DNA from: Pseudomonadota bacterium
GTDB taxonomy: Bacteria; Myxococcota_A; UBA796; SXON01
Reading direction: 5' to 3'
Assembly: GCA_030685065.1 (NCBI GenBank)
Contig: JAUXQH010000169.1
Location: 62,001 to 126,000, forward strand
Length of the DNA: 64,000 nt
Part shown: one piece after another, positions 51,047 through 60,041 of the stretch
Layout of the letters: each line of letters begins with the position of its first letter
Numbering within the stretch: the stretch's first letter is position 1
Program-made: the position numbers and the translations under genes
Notes under the pieces: model-generated
Databases searched by the model: none
The model's input: the letters and a program-made list of their open reading frames with translations, nothing else
What the model was told of the DNA's origin: nothing

Positions 51047-52243
51047 ATGACCGCCGACACCCCCGATGCCACCTTGGATTGGCTCGCGCGCGAGGCCCCG
51101 GGGCTGCCGGGCGTCGCGGAGGTGCTGACGGGCCTCTCCGAGCGGCTGCTCGCCGACGGGATCCCGCTGCTGCGGACCTGGCACGGCACGATGCCGCTGC
51201 ACCCGCAGGTGTTCGCGCGCGGATGGATGTGGGACCGCGGCGCGACGGGAGAACACGACACGATTGCCCACGAGCAACGCGCCGACGTGCCGCTGGAACA
51301 GTGGAGCCCGGTGCACCGGATTCGCGACGGGGAGCTGGTCGTCCGGACCCGGCTCGATGGCCCGGAAGACCCGGGGTACCTGCTGCTTCGGCGCATGAAG
51401 GAGGCCGGCTCGACCGACTACGTCATCTTCAACGTCCGCGGGCGCCGGCTCCGCGCGGCGTTGTCGTTCGCGACGGACGCGCCGGGCGGCTTCGACGATG
51501 CCCAACTCGCGCGGCTCGAGCGCGTGACCGCGTACGCGTCGCTCGCCTTTCAGCCCTTCCACCTCGATGATCTCGCCGCGACGCTGCTCACGACGTACCT
51601 CGGCGAGGGGCCGGCACGGCGGGTGTTGGACGGGCAGATCCACCGCGGGGACGGCGTCACGCTGCGCGCGGCCACGTGGTTCTGCGACCTCCGCGGCTTC
51701 ACCGCCTCGACCGAAACCCTGGCGATGCCGGCCCTGATCGCGCGGCTGAACGACTGGTTCGAGGCGATGGTCAAGGCGGTGGACGAGGAGGGGGGAGAGG
51801 TCCTCAAGTTCATCGGAGACGGCATGCTCGCCGCCTTCACCCACCCCGATCCCGCGAACGCATGCAGCGCCGCCCTCCGCGCCGCCCGTGCCGCCGAGAC
51901 CCACATCGGCACCGCGAACATCGGGCGCGAGGACCCCCTCCGCTTCGGCCTCGCGCTGCACTTCGGGGACGTGGTGTACGGCAACATCGGCGCGCCCGCG
52001 CGCCTCGACTTCACCGTGATCGGCCCGGCCGTCAACCGCGCCTCGCGGCTCCAGAACCTCACGGAGGGCCTCGGCCACACGATCATCGCGTCGTCGACCT
52101 TCGCCGCGCTCTGCGGCGAGCCGATGGTGTCCCTCGGCCGGTACTCCATCAAGGGAGTGGCCGAGCCGGAAGAGGTCTTCGCGCAGGCAACCGTCGCACC
52201 GGAGGCTCCTTGCCCTACGTCGCCCTCGCCCTCGCCCTGCTGA
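51047..52243 (+). CDS. Class III adenylate cyclase
   Basis: A 398-residue protein with an unassigned N-terminal region (about 1-190, possibly a GAF-like sensor) and a class III cyclase domain. Metal-binding Asp occurs in TWFCDLRGFTAS (about 210) and KFIGDGMLAAF (about 260). The Lys before GDG and the Asp in RLDFTVIGPAVNRASRL fit ATP as substrate, and NRASR supplies the transition-state Asn and Arg. It makes cAMP in response to an unknown signal. The ATG at 51047 follows the long repeat spacer. Its 3' end overlaps the next gene by 34 bases. Confidence 0.9.
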   Translation: MTADTPDATLDWLAREAPGLPGVAEVLTGLSERLLADGIPLLRTWHGTMPLHPQVFARGWMWDRGATGEHDTIAHEQRADVPLEQWSPVHRIRDGELVVRTRLDGPEDPGYLLLRRMKEAGSTDYVIFNVRGRRLRAALSFATDAPGGFDDAQLARLERVTAYASLAFQPFHLDDLAATLLTTYLGEGPARRVLDGQIHRGDGVTLRAATWFCDLRGFTASTETLAMPALIARLNDWFEAMVKAVDEEGGEVLKFIGDGMLAAFTHPDPANACSAALRAARAAETHIGTANIGREDPLRFGLALHFGDVVYGNIGAPARLDFTVIGPAVNRASRLQNLTEGLGHTIIASSTFAALCGEPMVSLGRYSIKGVAEPEEVFAQATVAPEAPCPTSPSPSPC

Positions 52244-52749
52244 TCGCGCCCGCGCACGCCCGAAAGCCCGCGCCGGCCGCCCCGCCGGTCGCCCCCGCGG
52301 TCGTCGCCGCCCCCGCGGTCGTCGCCGCCCCGGAGGCCGTCCTCGCCAGCCTCGCGTTCCTCACCGGGCACTGGCGCGGCCCGCTCGGCGGCGCCCCCTT
52401 CGAGGCCACCTTCGATGCCACCTACACCACCAGCGAAGGCGGGGTCGTGCTCTCCGCGAGCCGCACCCTCGAGGCGGGCCGCGCCACGAGCATCGAGTTC
52501 GAGCGCTTCGCGATCGCGGACGGCGTCGTGACGCTGACGCCCTACCCCAACGGGAAGGAGGCCGTGTCCTTCGCCTACGTCGCGCGCGAGAGCGGCCCGG
52601 AGAAGGCCGTCTTCGCCAACCCGACGCACGACTTCCCGACCGAGCTCACCTACGCGCGCGTCGGGCCCGATCGCCTGGTCATCACGCTGTCCGGGCGGGC
52701 GGCGAACAGCCCGGACGTGATGGTGTTCGACCTCGCGCGGGTGCCGTAG
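52210..52749 (+). CDS. DUF6265-family secreted protein (TTG start)
   Basis: A 179-residue protein with a signal peptide (YVALALALLIAPAHA), an Ala/Pro/Val linker and a DUF6265-like domain beginning LASLAFLTGHWRG and including YTTSEGGVVLSASRT and ANPTHDFPTELTY. The start is TTG at 52210, preceded by GGAGG; no ATG gives the signal. It begins inside the cyclase gene, so translation is probably coupled. The domain resembles small lipocalin-like barrels; the ligand is unknown. Confidence 0.78.
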   Translation: MPYVALALALLIAPAHARKPAPAAPPVAPAVVAAPAVVAAPEAVLASLAFLTGHWRGPLGGAPFEATFDATYTTSEGGVVLSASRTLEAGRATSIEFERFAIADGVVTLTPYPNGKEAVSFAYVARESGPEKAVFANPTHDFPTELTYARVGPDRLVITLSGRAANSPDVMVFDLARVP

Positions 52750-52778
52750 CCAGTCCTCGCGCGAACCGGCGATCGTCG

Positions 52779-53564
52779 TCAGGGATCGGGCGCCGTGTCG
52801 AAGCGGATGTGCGCCGATGCGTTCACGACGACGGAGGGGGTGAACGGCGCGTCGGCGCCCACCGGCGCGAGCACGCCGGTCCCGAGCGCGAGCGTGAAGT
52901 GATCCGAGGGGGACCAGCCGATGCCCGCGAGGCCCTCGATCCAGGCCGTGCGGGGCATGTCCCAGTCCTCGAGCCCCTTCCGCGCGATGGACACGCTGTA
53001 GCTCCCGCGGAGCATCACCGGCACGCTCCACTGGTCCGCCGGGCGCCAGACCAGCCGCCCGCCGACGCTCGGGGCGATCGTCGTGTACGCGTAGTCACGC
53101 TCGATCCCGGTCGTGAGGGGCTCGCCGTCCTCGGTCAGGATCGGCCCGTCCGGCCCGACCACCGGGAGCGTGAACACGCTCGTGTCCTCGGCGAGCGAGC
53201 CTGCGATGCCGATGATCGGGCCCGCCTGGAGCATCGGCTGGTCGAGCAGCCACAGCCCGGCGCTGAGCCCCCCGGTCGGCCCCTGCAAGTGTTGGCTCGC
53301 GACGATCGAGACATCCACGCCATGGCCGAGCCCGACCCCGCCGCCAAAGGAGAGCGGGCCCCCCAGCTCGTTGAAGAAGGCTCCGTGCGCCGCGGCGCTT
53401 CCCCACACCAACGCGCTGGCGCCGACGCCCAGGTCGACCTCTCCGCCTCCGAGCGGCTCGATGGCCCCCGGCAACATCGACGGGGGTGGGTACGCGATGA
53501 TCGTCGGCCCGCAACCGGCCAGGACCCACATCAGGCCCATCCCTGTCCGTACGCTCGTTCTCAT
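52779..53564 (-). CDS. Outer-membrane-barrel-like lipoprotein
   Basis: A 261-residue lipoprotein (MGLMWVLAGC, Cys about 18) with glycine-rich amphipathic strands, for example GGVGLGHGVDVSIVAS, VGGRLVWRPADQWSVPVML and a last strand VVVNASAHIRFDTA, as in small outer-membrane barrels. The ATG at 53564 is the only start that makes a signal peptide. Family not recognised. Confidence 0.65.
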   Translation of the reverse strand: MRTSVRTGMGLMWVLAGCGPTIIAYPPPSMLPGAIEPLGGGEVDLGVGASALVWGSAAAHGAFFNELGGPLSFGGGVGLGHGVDVSIVASQHLQGPTGGLSAGLWLLDQPMLQAGPIIGIAGSLAEDTSVFTLPVVGPDGPILTEDGEPLTTGIERDYAYTTIAPSVGGRLVWRPADQWSVPVMLRGSYSVSIARKGLEDWDMPRTAWIEGLAGIGWSPSDHFTLALGTGVLAPVGADAPFTPSVVVNASAHIRFDTAPDP

Positions 53565-53622
53565 TCGGCCCCTCCGGAGGTGCCAGCGGAGGATGCAAGG
53601 GTTGGGCCGGGCGCTCGGAGCG

Positions 53623-54063
53623 TCACCCGCCCACGGGGCAGGGTTCGCCGGTGTAGGCGAAGGTCCTCTCGTCCGTGACCGTGTCCCCGTCGGCATTGTC
53701 GATCGCGTTGTGGTCGTTTCCGACGAGCTGGGCGACCACGGTCACCTCCGCCGCGGTGGCCTCGGTGAGGGCGATGTCGCACGTGAGGCCCTCACAATCG
53801 AAGAAGCGCGGCCCGAACACCGCGTGGAAGTGGCCGCGCCCCGCGGCGGGCTCGGGCTCGTCCACCGGGCTCGCGAACGCGAAGTTGTACACCTCGACCT
53901 CGAGCACGAAACAACCGCCGACGGACGCGCCGACGGCGGGAGAGGCGACGAACACGTGGGGCTGCCCATCGTCGACGAAGCCGGAGTCGTTCCCCTTGGG
54001 GCTCCTGCAGGCGAGGACACCCCCGAGCGAGAGGACGGACACGAGCAGGGACAGGCGCGACAC
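53623..54063 (-). CDS. Small lipoprotein, unknown function
   Basis: A 146-residue lipoprotein (GTG start, LSLGGVLAC, Cys about 19). Its beta-rich domain contains HVFVASPAVGASVGG, a His-rich turn (GRGHFHAVFG) and two Cys pairs (GGCFV and DCEGLTCD). The His turn could bind metal. Not recognised as a known family. It lies between the barrel-like lipoprotein gene and pxpC, all on the minus strand. Confidence 0.65.
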   Translation of the reverse strand: MSRLSLLVSVLSLGGVLACRSPKGNDSGFVDDGQPHVFVASPAVGASVGGCFVLEVEVYNFAFASPVDEPEPAAGRGHFHAVFGPRFFDCEGLTCDIALTEATAAEVTVVAQLVGNDHNAIDNADGDTVTDERTFAYTGEPCPVGG

Positions 54064-54139
54064 GGGACCTCCACCGGGGAGGCGCCGGCCCGGGTCCGCC
54101 CCGCCGGGCTACTCGCCGCCCGCGCCAGATAACGCATCT

Positions 54140-55021
54140 TCAACCCGCCAACCCAGGCGTTCGCCAGGCGGCCACCCAGCGCGCCCGCGCCTCCCGCGCC
54201 TCCGCGACCCCGATCGCCTCGAAGACGACCCGCGCGCCGGGCTCCCGGAGAAGCAGCGCGCCCAGGTCCGCGCGGATGACCACGGCGATCACCGGGTAGC
54301 CGCCGGTGGTGGGGTGGTCCGGACCGAGCACGATGGGGGCGCCGCCCGCGGGCACCTGGAGCGCGCCCTGGACCATGGGCGTGGAGAGCGCGGCGTCGCC
54401 GTCCGTCCGGGGGATGGCCGGGCCCGCGAGCCGCATCCCCACGCGATCCGAGGCGGCGCCGATGCGCCACGCCGTGCCGAGGAGCGTGCCCCACGCCCCG
54501 GACGAGAAGCGGTCGAGGTCGGGCCCGGCGACCACGCGGATCGGCGCGTCGAGGCCCGGGGAGAACGCTCCCGTGGCGATCCCGAGCCCTCCTCCCTCCC
54601 CGACGCCGATCCGGTCGCCCGCGCGCAAGGGGCGGCCGACCCCGCCGCCGAGCCCCGCCACGGGGAGCAGGCCCCGCCCGCCGAGCACCACGGGCACGTC
54701 GAGCCCGCCGGCCACCGCGAGGTAGGCGACGCGGTCCCCCGGCGCGGCCGCGAGCACGCGGACGTGGTCCCGAAGGAGCCAGTCGCCCTCCCCGCCCCAG
54801 GCCACCCGCAGGTCCCCCCCGCGCGCGGCCACCACGAGCCCGCCGAACGCTTCGACCGCCGCGGCGCCCCTCCCGTTGCCCACCGCGCCGTTCGCGACGG
54901 CCAACCGCTCCGGAACCAGCGCGCCGCCGGGCGGAACCCCGTGCACCATCTGCCCGGGGCGGCCCGCGTCCTGGATCCACGCGAGGCCCGGGGTCGCGAC
55001 GATCTCGAGCTCGATCGTCAT
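54140..55021 (-). CDS. pxpC: 5-oxoprolinase subunit PxpC (biotin-dependent-carboxyltransferase-like)
   Basis: A 293-residue protein of the PxpC/KipA family. It starts TIELEIVATPGLAWIQDAGR (the VxxPGLxTxxQDxGR motif in variant form), with VPPGGALVPERLAVANGAVG and the C-terminal PIVLGPDHPTTGGYPVIAVV. With PxpA and PxpB it opens 5-oxoproline to glutamate with ATP. Its ATG overlaps the pxpB stop as ATGA. Last gene of the operon. Length normal. Confidence 0.93.
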   Translation of the reverse strand: MTIELEIVATPGLAWIQDAGRPGQMVHGVPPGGALVPERLAVANGAVGNGRGAAAVEAFGGLVVAARGGDLRVAWGGEGDWLLRDHVRVLAAAPGDRVAYLAVAGGLDVPVVLGGRGLLPVAGLGGGVGRPLRAGDRIGVGEGGGLGIATGAFSPGLDAPIRVVAGPDLDRFSSGAWGTLLGTAWRIGAASDRVGMRLAGPAIPRTDGDAALSTPMVQGALQVPAGGAPIVLGPDHPTTGGYPVIAVVIRADLGALLLREPGARVVFEAIGVAEAREARARWVAAWRTPGLAG

Positions 55022-55647
55022 CGCGGCTCGAAGCGGACGCGGTCCCCCGGGCGCAAGGCCGCGCCGCGCGCCGGGTCGAAGGCGTGAAAATCGATGGCGT
55101 TGGCCACGAGGTTCCAGCCGCCCGGCGAGGCGAACGGGTAGACGCCCGTTCGCGAGGCGGCGATGCCGATGGCGCCGGCGGGTACGCGTGGGCGCGGCGA
55201 CGGCAGGCGCGGGGCCGCGATGGAGGGGCACACGTCCGCGAGGTAGGCGAAGCCGGGCACGAACCCGAGGTACCGCACCTCGTAGACCCGCCCCGAATGG
55301 CGCAGGATCACCTCGTCCACCGTCACCCCCGCCCAGGCCGCGACCCGCTCGAGGTCCGGCCCGTCATACCGCGCGTGGATCGTCGTCAGGCGCCCGGTCG
55401 GCCCCGCCGCTCCCCGCACGACGGCGGCGGCGGGGTCGGCGGGCGGGGCCCCGTCGAAGTACACGGCGCAGTGGGCCTCGGCGAGGACGACATCCCGAAC
55501 TCCGTCGAGGGCCGCGAGGCGCGCGAGGGTGGCGGCGCGGTCGACGTCCGCCGGGAGCGTGACGCGCAGGGCGCCCTCCCCGAGCGGCTCGACCCCGAGC
55601 GCCTCGACCCCGAGCAGCTCGACCCGCGGCCCGCCGCGATCGGTCAC
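55018..55647 (-). CDS. pxpB: 5-oxoprolinase subunit PxpB
   Basis: A 209-residue PxpB (KipI) protein. Landmarks: LTTIHARYDGPDLERVAAWAG (the IPVCYGxxGPDL region in variant form), LRHSGRVYEVRYLGFVPGFA (GFxPGFAYL) and the C-terminal PAGAIGIAASRTGVYPFASP and GGWNLV. GTG start at 55647 overlapping the pxpA stop. It is a catalytic partner of PxpC and PxpA in ATP-dependent 5-oxoproline hydrolysis. The N-terminal 20 residues have a low-complexity LGVEALGVEPLG repeat. Confidence 0.92.
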   Translation of the reverse strand: MTDRGGPRVELLGVEALGVEPLGEGALRVTLPADVDRAATLARLAALDGVRDVVLAEAHCAVYFDGAPPADPAAAVVRGAAGPTGRLTTIHARYDGPDLERVAAWAGVTVDEVILRHSGRVYEVRYLGFVPGFAYLADVCPSIAAPRLPSPRPRVPAGAIGIAASRTGVYPFASPGGWNLVANAIDFHAFDPARGAALRPGDRVRFEPR

Positions 55648-56384
55648 GCGCGGCCCCCCAGCACGACGCGCACCGCCTCGGCCACGGCCAGGGCGTTCGG
55701 ACCGTCCCCGTGTACACAGAGCGTGTCGTAGTCCCCCGTCGCGGCCAGCCGGAGCGCCTGCGCCGCCGCCGCGACCGGATCGTCGATCAGCGCGCCGGGG
55801 GCGCCGCGGGGGATCAAGGAGCCGTCGGGCGCCATCCCCCGGTCGGCGAAGCCCTCGCGCAGGTACGGGAGGCCGCGCCGCGCCGCCTCGTCCCGCAGCG
55901 CGCCGGAGGGCGGGCCCACCACGGCCACCGGACCGAGCGCTTCGAGGGCGCCGTCGAGGAGGGCCGACGCCACGGCGGGATCGGCCGCCGCCCGATGGTA
56001 GAGCGCGCCGTGCGGCTTCACGTGTTCGAGCGCGATCCCGACGGCGTGCGCGTGGGCCGCGAGCCGCGCGCACTGGTCCCGCACCTCCACCGCGAGCTGC
56101 GCCGGCGGCAGATCCATCGCGACGCGTCCGAACCCGGCGCGATCCGGAAACGACGGATGCGCCCCGGCCTTCGTCCCCGCCTCGCGTGCCCGCTCGAGCG
56201 TGGTCCGCATGGTGTGGTCGTCCCCCGCGTGGCCGCCACACGCCACGTTCACGCGATCGGCCGCCCCGACGAGGGAGTCGGGCTCGTCGGGCAGCTCCCC
56301 AACGTCGAGATTCAGGCTGACGTTCGGCGACACGTGCACGGCGCGCTCCTGGAAATCCATCGGTCGACCCATCTGGAGACCCAT
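55644..56384 (-). CDS. pxpA: 5-oxoprolinase subunit PxpA (LamB/YcsF family)
   Basis: A LamB/YcsF family protein of up to 246 residues: SLNLDVGELPDE, the metal-ligand motif VNVACGGHAGD (about 45), GAHPSFPDRAGFGR, HVKPHGALYHRAA and the terminal YDTLCVHGDGPNAL. It hydrolyses 5-oxoproline with PxpB and PxpC. The true start may be the third Met (56360), since the family begins near VSPNVSLNLDVG. First gene of the pxpABC operon, divergent from the lipoprotein at 56483. Confidence 0.92.
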   Translation of the reverse strand: MGLQMGRPMDFQERAVHVSPNVSLNLDVGELPDEPDSLVGAADRVNVACGGHAGDDHTMRTTLERAREAGTKAGAHPSFPDRAGFGRVAMDLPPAQLAVEVRDQCARLAAHAHAVGIALEHVKPHGALYHRAAADPAVASALLDGALEALGPVAVVGPPSGALRDEAARRGLPYLREGFADRGMAPDGSLIPRGAPGALIDDPVAAAAQALRLAATGDYDTLCVHGDGPNALAVAEAVRVVLGGRA

Positions 56385-56432
56385 CTTGCCACGCGGCGAA
56401 TCGGCGTCACGGACGTTTCACGGCCGTCACCG

Positions 56433-56461
56433 TTCCCTTGGGTGTCAAAACTTGATAGAAT
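56433..56461 (+). promoter_or_regulatory. Possible sigma70-type promoter
   Basis: TTCCCT (56433-56438), a 17-base spacer and TAGAAT (56456-56461) in an AT-richer patch directly upstream of the lipoprotein gene, followed by GAGGAGA just before the ATG. The -10 is good, the -35 poor. Confidence 0.4.
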
Positions 56462-56482
56462 GCGCGCGCACTCGAGGAGACC

Positions 56483-57574
56483 ATGCGCCTTTCGATCACC
56501 ACCCTGTCGAGCTTGTTGCTCATCTTGCCGTTGCTCGGCTGCCCCACCACGGACGAGAAGGTGGACGACACCGGCCCCGCCGACGCGGACACGGACACGG
56601 ACTCCGACACGGACGCCGACACCGACGCCGACACGGACACCGACGTCACCACCCCGTACAGCTTCGCGGGCAACGTCAGCGTCAGCACCACCCGCAACGG
56701 CGACGTGGTGTGTGACCTCGAAGCCACGCTCACCGGCACCCCGTACACGGGCGACTGCGAAGGCTGTGACTTCGCCGTGGCGATCGCGTCCGAGGTCACC
56801 CGTGACGACGGCAGCGCCGACTGCACCAGCACCTACAGCACCTACTCGTTCATCGAAGAAGGTGACTACACCGACTTCGTCATGGCCCACGCGGACGAGT
56901 ACGTGGTCTACGGCTACTACGGCGCGTACTACCTGAACGACGTGTTCATGTCCCGCTACAGCTACTACGGCTACGACGGGTACTACGGCCTCGTCAGCTA
57001 CACCTACGCGGGCACCCCGTACGGCTCGGGCACGTTCGCTCGCACGGGTGACGACGTGACCTGGGGCCTCTCCAGCTCCGGCGTGAGCACGTACCTGTAC
57101 GGCTACGAGTACTGCTACACGGCCGGCGAGTCCGCGGCCACCACGAGCTTCGGCGGCGAGTCCGCCACCTCGTCGATCGCGTGCGACGCGAGCACCACCG
57201 ACATCTGGACGTTCGTCGCCGGAAACGGCGCCGTGTCCGTCACGGTCGACACCGTCTCCGCCGAGACCGCGTTCGACCCCTGGATGTGGATCAACGGCTC
57301 GGACGAGTGCGCGGTGCTCCTCACCGACGACAACTTCGACTGCACGTTCCCCCCGCCGACCTACATGTGCCCGTCCGCCGAGCTCGAGGATCTCACCGCG
57401 GGTGACACCTACGAGATCGTCGTGGCCTCCTACGGGGACTGCACCGCCGAGCTCGTCGAGTACCAGCTCAGCGTCGCGGGCGCGAGCGACGTCCAGCTCG
57501 CGATGGACGACGTGGTCGCCGGCTACGAGTACAGCGTTGAGATCGTCGGCACCGGCACGCTCACCGCCGAGTAG
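56483..57574 (+). CDS. Thr/Asp-linker lipoprotein with Tyr/Gly-rich body
   Basis: A 363-residue lipoprotein (LLILPLLGC, Cys about 20) with a TD/AD dipeptide linker (about 33-58, for example DTDSDTDADTDADTDTD) and a Tyr/Gly/Ser-rich body (YGYYGAYYLND, YYGYDGYYGLVSYTYAG). Several Cys could form disulfides. No family recognised. It stands alone between a likely promoter and an intrinsic terminator, a monocistronic unit. The same linker plan occurs at 814-1752 and 32385-33449, so these belong to one secretion class of the organism. Confidence 0.8.
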   Translation: MRLSITTLSSLLLILPLLGCPTTDEKVDDTGPADADTDTDSDTDADTDADTDTDVTTPYSFAGNVSVSTTRNGDVVCDLEATLTGTPYTGDCEGCDFAVAIASEVTRDDGSADCTSTYSTYSFIEEGDYTDFVMAHADEYVVYGYYGAYYLNDVFMSRYSYYGYDGYYGLVSYTYAGTPYGSGTFARTGDDVTWGLSSSGVSTYLYGYEYCYTAGESAATTSFGGESATSSIACDASTTDIWTFVAGNGAVSVTVDTVSAETAFDPWMWINGSDECAVLLTDDNFDCTFPPPTYMCPSAELEDLTAGDTYEIVVASYGDCTAELVEYQLSVAGASDVQLAMDDVVAGYEYSVEIVGTGTLTAE

Positions 57575-57594
57575 GTTCCTCCGGGAACGTCGAG

Positions 57595-57627
57595 CGCCCG
57601 GGGCCTTCCCCGGGCGTTCTTGTTTTT
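57595..57627 (+). terminator. Intrinsic terminator of the Thr/Asp-linker lipoprotein gene
   Basis: CGCCCGGGG / CCCCGGGCG stem with a short CTT loop (57595-57616), followed by TTCTTGTTTTT. A textbook stem plus T-tract about 20 bases after the stop codon. Confidence 0.88.
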
Positions 57628-57695
57628 GGGAGCGACCGCGTCCCCCCGGGCCATTCGATTCGGGCCGCGGGCGAAGCCTCGCGCCCGGCCGCTCG

Positions 57696-59978
57696 CTACG
57701 GGTTTTTCGCCAGGTCCACGGCCAGGTCGTACGCGACCTGCGCCTCCGCGTCGCGCCCGAGCTTCTTGAGCACGTTCGCCTCGAGCAGCGCGCAGCCCGC
57801 GTAGCGGGGCGCGAGCAGGCGGCACTCGTCCACCACCGCCACCGACTCCGGGTAGCGCTTGAGGTTGAACAGCGCCTGGGCGATGGAGTGCAGGGTCTCC
57901 GGGTTGGGCGCCTCGCGGTCGCGGAGGGTGGTGAGCTGGGCGAGCTGCTCCTCGTACCGCTTCTGGCTCGCGTAGATCTCGACCAGGATCCGGCGCGACG
58001 CGACCGCTGGCGGAAACAGCCGGACCTCCTCCTCGAAGAAGGCCTCGGCCTGGAGGGGCTCGCCCTTCGCCCGGAGGGTGAGGCCGAGGGCATGGTTCAC
58101 GAACGGCTGGTTCGGATCGCGCTGGAGCGCGTCGTTCAGGAGCAGCTCGGCCGGGCCGAACCGCCCCTGCATCGCGTGCGCGACCCCGGTGATGCCGATG
58201 GCGACGGCGGAGTCGGGGAGGTGGCTCCGCGCGCGCGCCGCCTCGGCGCTCAAGCTCGGATCGTTGGAGAGCACGAGCGCATGGAGGTACGCCGTCCAGG
58301 CGTTGGCCAGGTACGGGTCGATGGCGAGCGCCTCGCGCAGGAGGTTGGCGGCCTCGGCCGGCGCGCCCAGCTGCAGCTTGATCGAGCCCATCATCGCCTT
58401 GCTCTGGGAGGAGGGCCGCTCGGCCTCGAGCGCGGCCATCGCCGCGTAGGCCTCGTCCAGCTTGCCCTCGCGCCACAAGAGGTTGGCCGAGAGGATGCGC
58501 GTCTCGACCAGCCCCGGATCGGCCGCGAGCGCCTCTTCGACGGCGACACGCGCCACCGCCACGTCCCCCTCGCGGAAGGCCCGCCGCGCCTTCTCCAGCT
58601 TCGCCAGCACCGGGAGCTGCTTCACCGGATCGGGCAGCCCGTCGGTGACGGGCCCCTCCGCCGTGGTGGTGGTGAGGTAGCCCAGGGCCTCGAGCTGGGC
58701 GACGCGCTCGGGGCTCATGTCCGCGCGCGTCGCGCCGGCGGCGGGCTCCATCGCGGCCACCATCCCGCCGAGCCGGTCGCGGATCGTCGTGAGCAGGGCA
58801 GGCTCGGAAGCCGCGAGATCCGCCTTCTCCCGCACGTCCTCCCGCGCGTAGAGCTCCGGCGTGGTCGACTCGAGGAGCTTGTGGTCGTTCGTGACCAGCA
58901 CCTTTTGCGGCGCCCACCCGTAGTGATGCCACGCGTACTGGCTCTCGGCGTACACCGCGCGTTCGGCGCCCCCGGGCAGGTCCCCGACGAGGCCCGGCCC
59001 GAGATCGATGCCGTCGAGGCCCGCCGGCACCGGGAGCCCGACCGCGGCGAGGATCGTGGGGGCCAGATCCACGAGGCTCACCGGCGTGCTCACCACCCGC
59101 CCGGCGCCGGGCGCGGACGAGTCGGCCGCCTTCGAACCGGCCGCCCTCGGAGGGCGCACCAGGAACGGGATGTGGGTGGTCGCGTCGTACAGGAGCACGC
59201 CGTGGAGGGTCTCCCCGTGCGAGCCCATGCCCTCGCCGTGGTCCGCGACGACGAAGATCCAGGTGTCGTCGAGCTGCTCGTTCTCGGCCAGCCACTTCCG
59301 CAAGCGGGCGAACTGGGCATCGACCGACGCGACCTCGCCCACGTACGGCCGCCCGTCGAACATCGTGGCGTAGGGCTCTACCGGCTCGTAGGGGTGGTGC
59401 ACGTCGAACATGTGCACCCACGCGAACCAGGGCTTGTCTCCCTTTCCGTTGGCGTCGAGCCAGGAGAGGGCGTCGTCCACCACCTTCTCGCCCGCGCGCT
59501 CCACGCGCCAACGGTTCGCCCCGCCGTCCGGCGCCGCCGAGGCGGGCCCCATGTCGTCGTAGAAGGTGCCGAAGCCCTGCGCGAAGCCCCAGTGGTGGGA
59601 GGTCACCTCGGCGCCGACCGACGCCATCGTCGCGTAGCCCGCCCCGGACAGGCGCTCGGCGAGCGTCGTCGCGTCATCCCCGAGGAAGAAGTCGCCGTTG
59701 TCGCGGACCCCGTGGCGCGGGGGGTAGAGCCCCGTGTGGATCGACGAGTGCGCCGGGATCGTGAGCGGCGTCACGGTGTAGGCGCGGTCGAAGCGCACGC
59801 CCTCGGCGGCCATCCGATCGAGGTGCGGCGTGGCGCCGGTGGTGGAGCCGTAGCTGCCGAGCGCGTCCGAGCGCGTCGTGTCGAGCGTGATCAGGAGCAC
59901 GTTCGGGGGCGGCGCGGCGGGAGCGCAGGCGGCGAGCAGGAGGAGCGTGACGAGCGGCGTACGCACGGGGAGGGACAT
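57696..59978 (-). CDS. Sulfatase-family lipoprotein with C-terminal TPR repeats
   Basis: A 760-residue lipoprotein (LLLLAACAP, Cys about 18). The alkaline-phosphatase-superfamily sulfatase domain covers about 25-440: NVLLITLDTTRSDALGSYG, PLTIPAHSSIHTG at the nucleophile site, and VADHGEGMGSHGETLHG with metal ligands. The nucleophile position holds Thr where classical sulfatases have Cys or Ser, so a phosphoesterase or other hydrolase activity is possible. TPR-like repeats (about 490-750, AEAANLLREALAIDPYLANAW type) follow. Envelope-exposed. Family solid, substrate unknown. Confidence 0.85.
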   Translation of the reverse strand: MSLPVRTPLVTLLLLAACAPAAPPPNVLLITLDTTRSDALGSYGSTTGATPHLDRMAAEGVRFDRAYTVTPLTIPAHSSIHTGLYPPRHGVRDNGDFFLGDDATTLAERLSGAGYATMASVGAEVTSHHWGFAQGFGTFYDDMGPASAAPDGGANRWRVERAGEKVVDDALSWLDANGKGDKPWFAWVHMFDVHHPYEPVEPYATMFDGRPYVGEVASVDAQFARLRKWLAENEQLDDTWIFVVADHGEGMGSHGETLHGVLLYDATTHIPFLVRPPRAAGSKAADSSAPGAGRVVSTPVSLVDLAPTILAAVGLPVPAGLDGIDLGPGLVGDLPGGAERAVYAESQYAWHHYGWAPQKVLVTNDHKLLESTTPELYAREDVREKADLAASEPALLTTIRDRLGGMVAAMEPAAGATRADMSPERVAQLEALGYLTTTTAEGPVTDGLPDPVKQLPVLAKLEKARRAFREGDVAVARVAVEEALAADPGLVETRILSANLLWREGKLDEAYAAMAALEAERPSSQSKAMMGSIKLQLGAPAEAANLLREALAIDPYLANAWTAYLHALVLSNDPSLSAEAARARSHLPDSAVAIGITGVAHAMQGRFGPAELLLNDALQRDPNQPFVNHALGLTLRAKGEPLQAEAFFEEEVRLFPPAVASRRILVEIYASQKRYEEQLAQLTTLRDREAPNPETLHSIAQALFNLKRYPESVAVVDECRLLAPRYAGCALLEANVLKKLGRDAEAQVAYDLAVDLAKNP

Positions 59979-60041
59979 GGGCGCGCGTATATGCCGGGCG
60001 GGGTGGGGGCGTCGGGGGCATCCGCCGCGGCGCCCGCGCTG

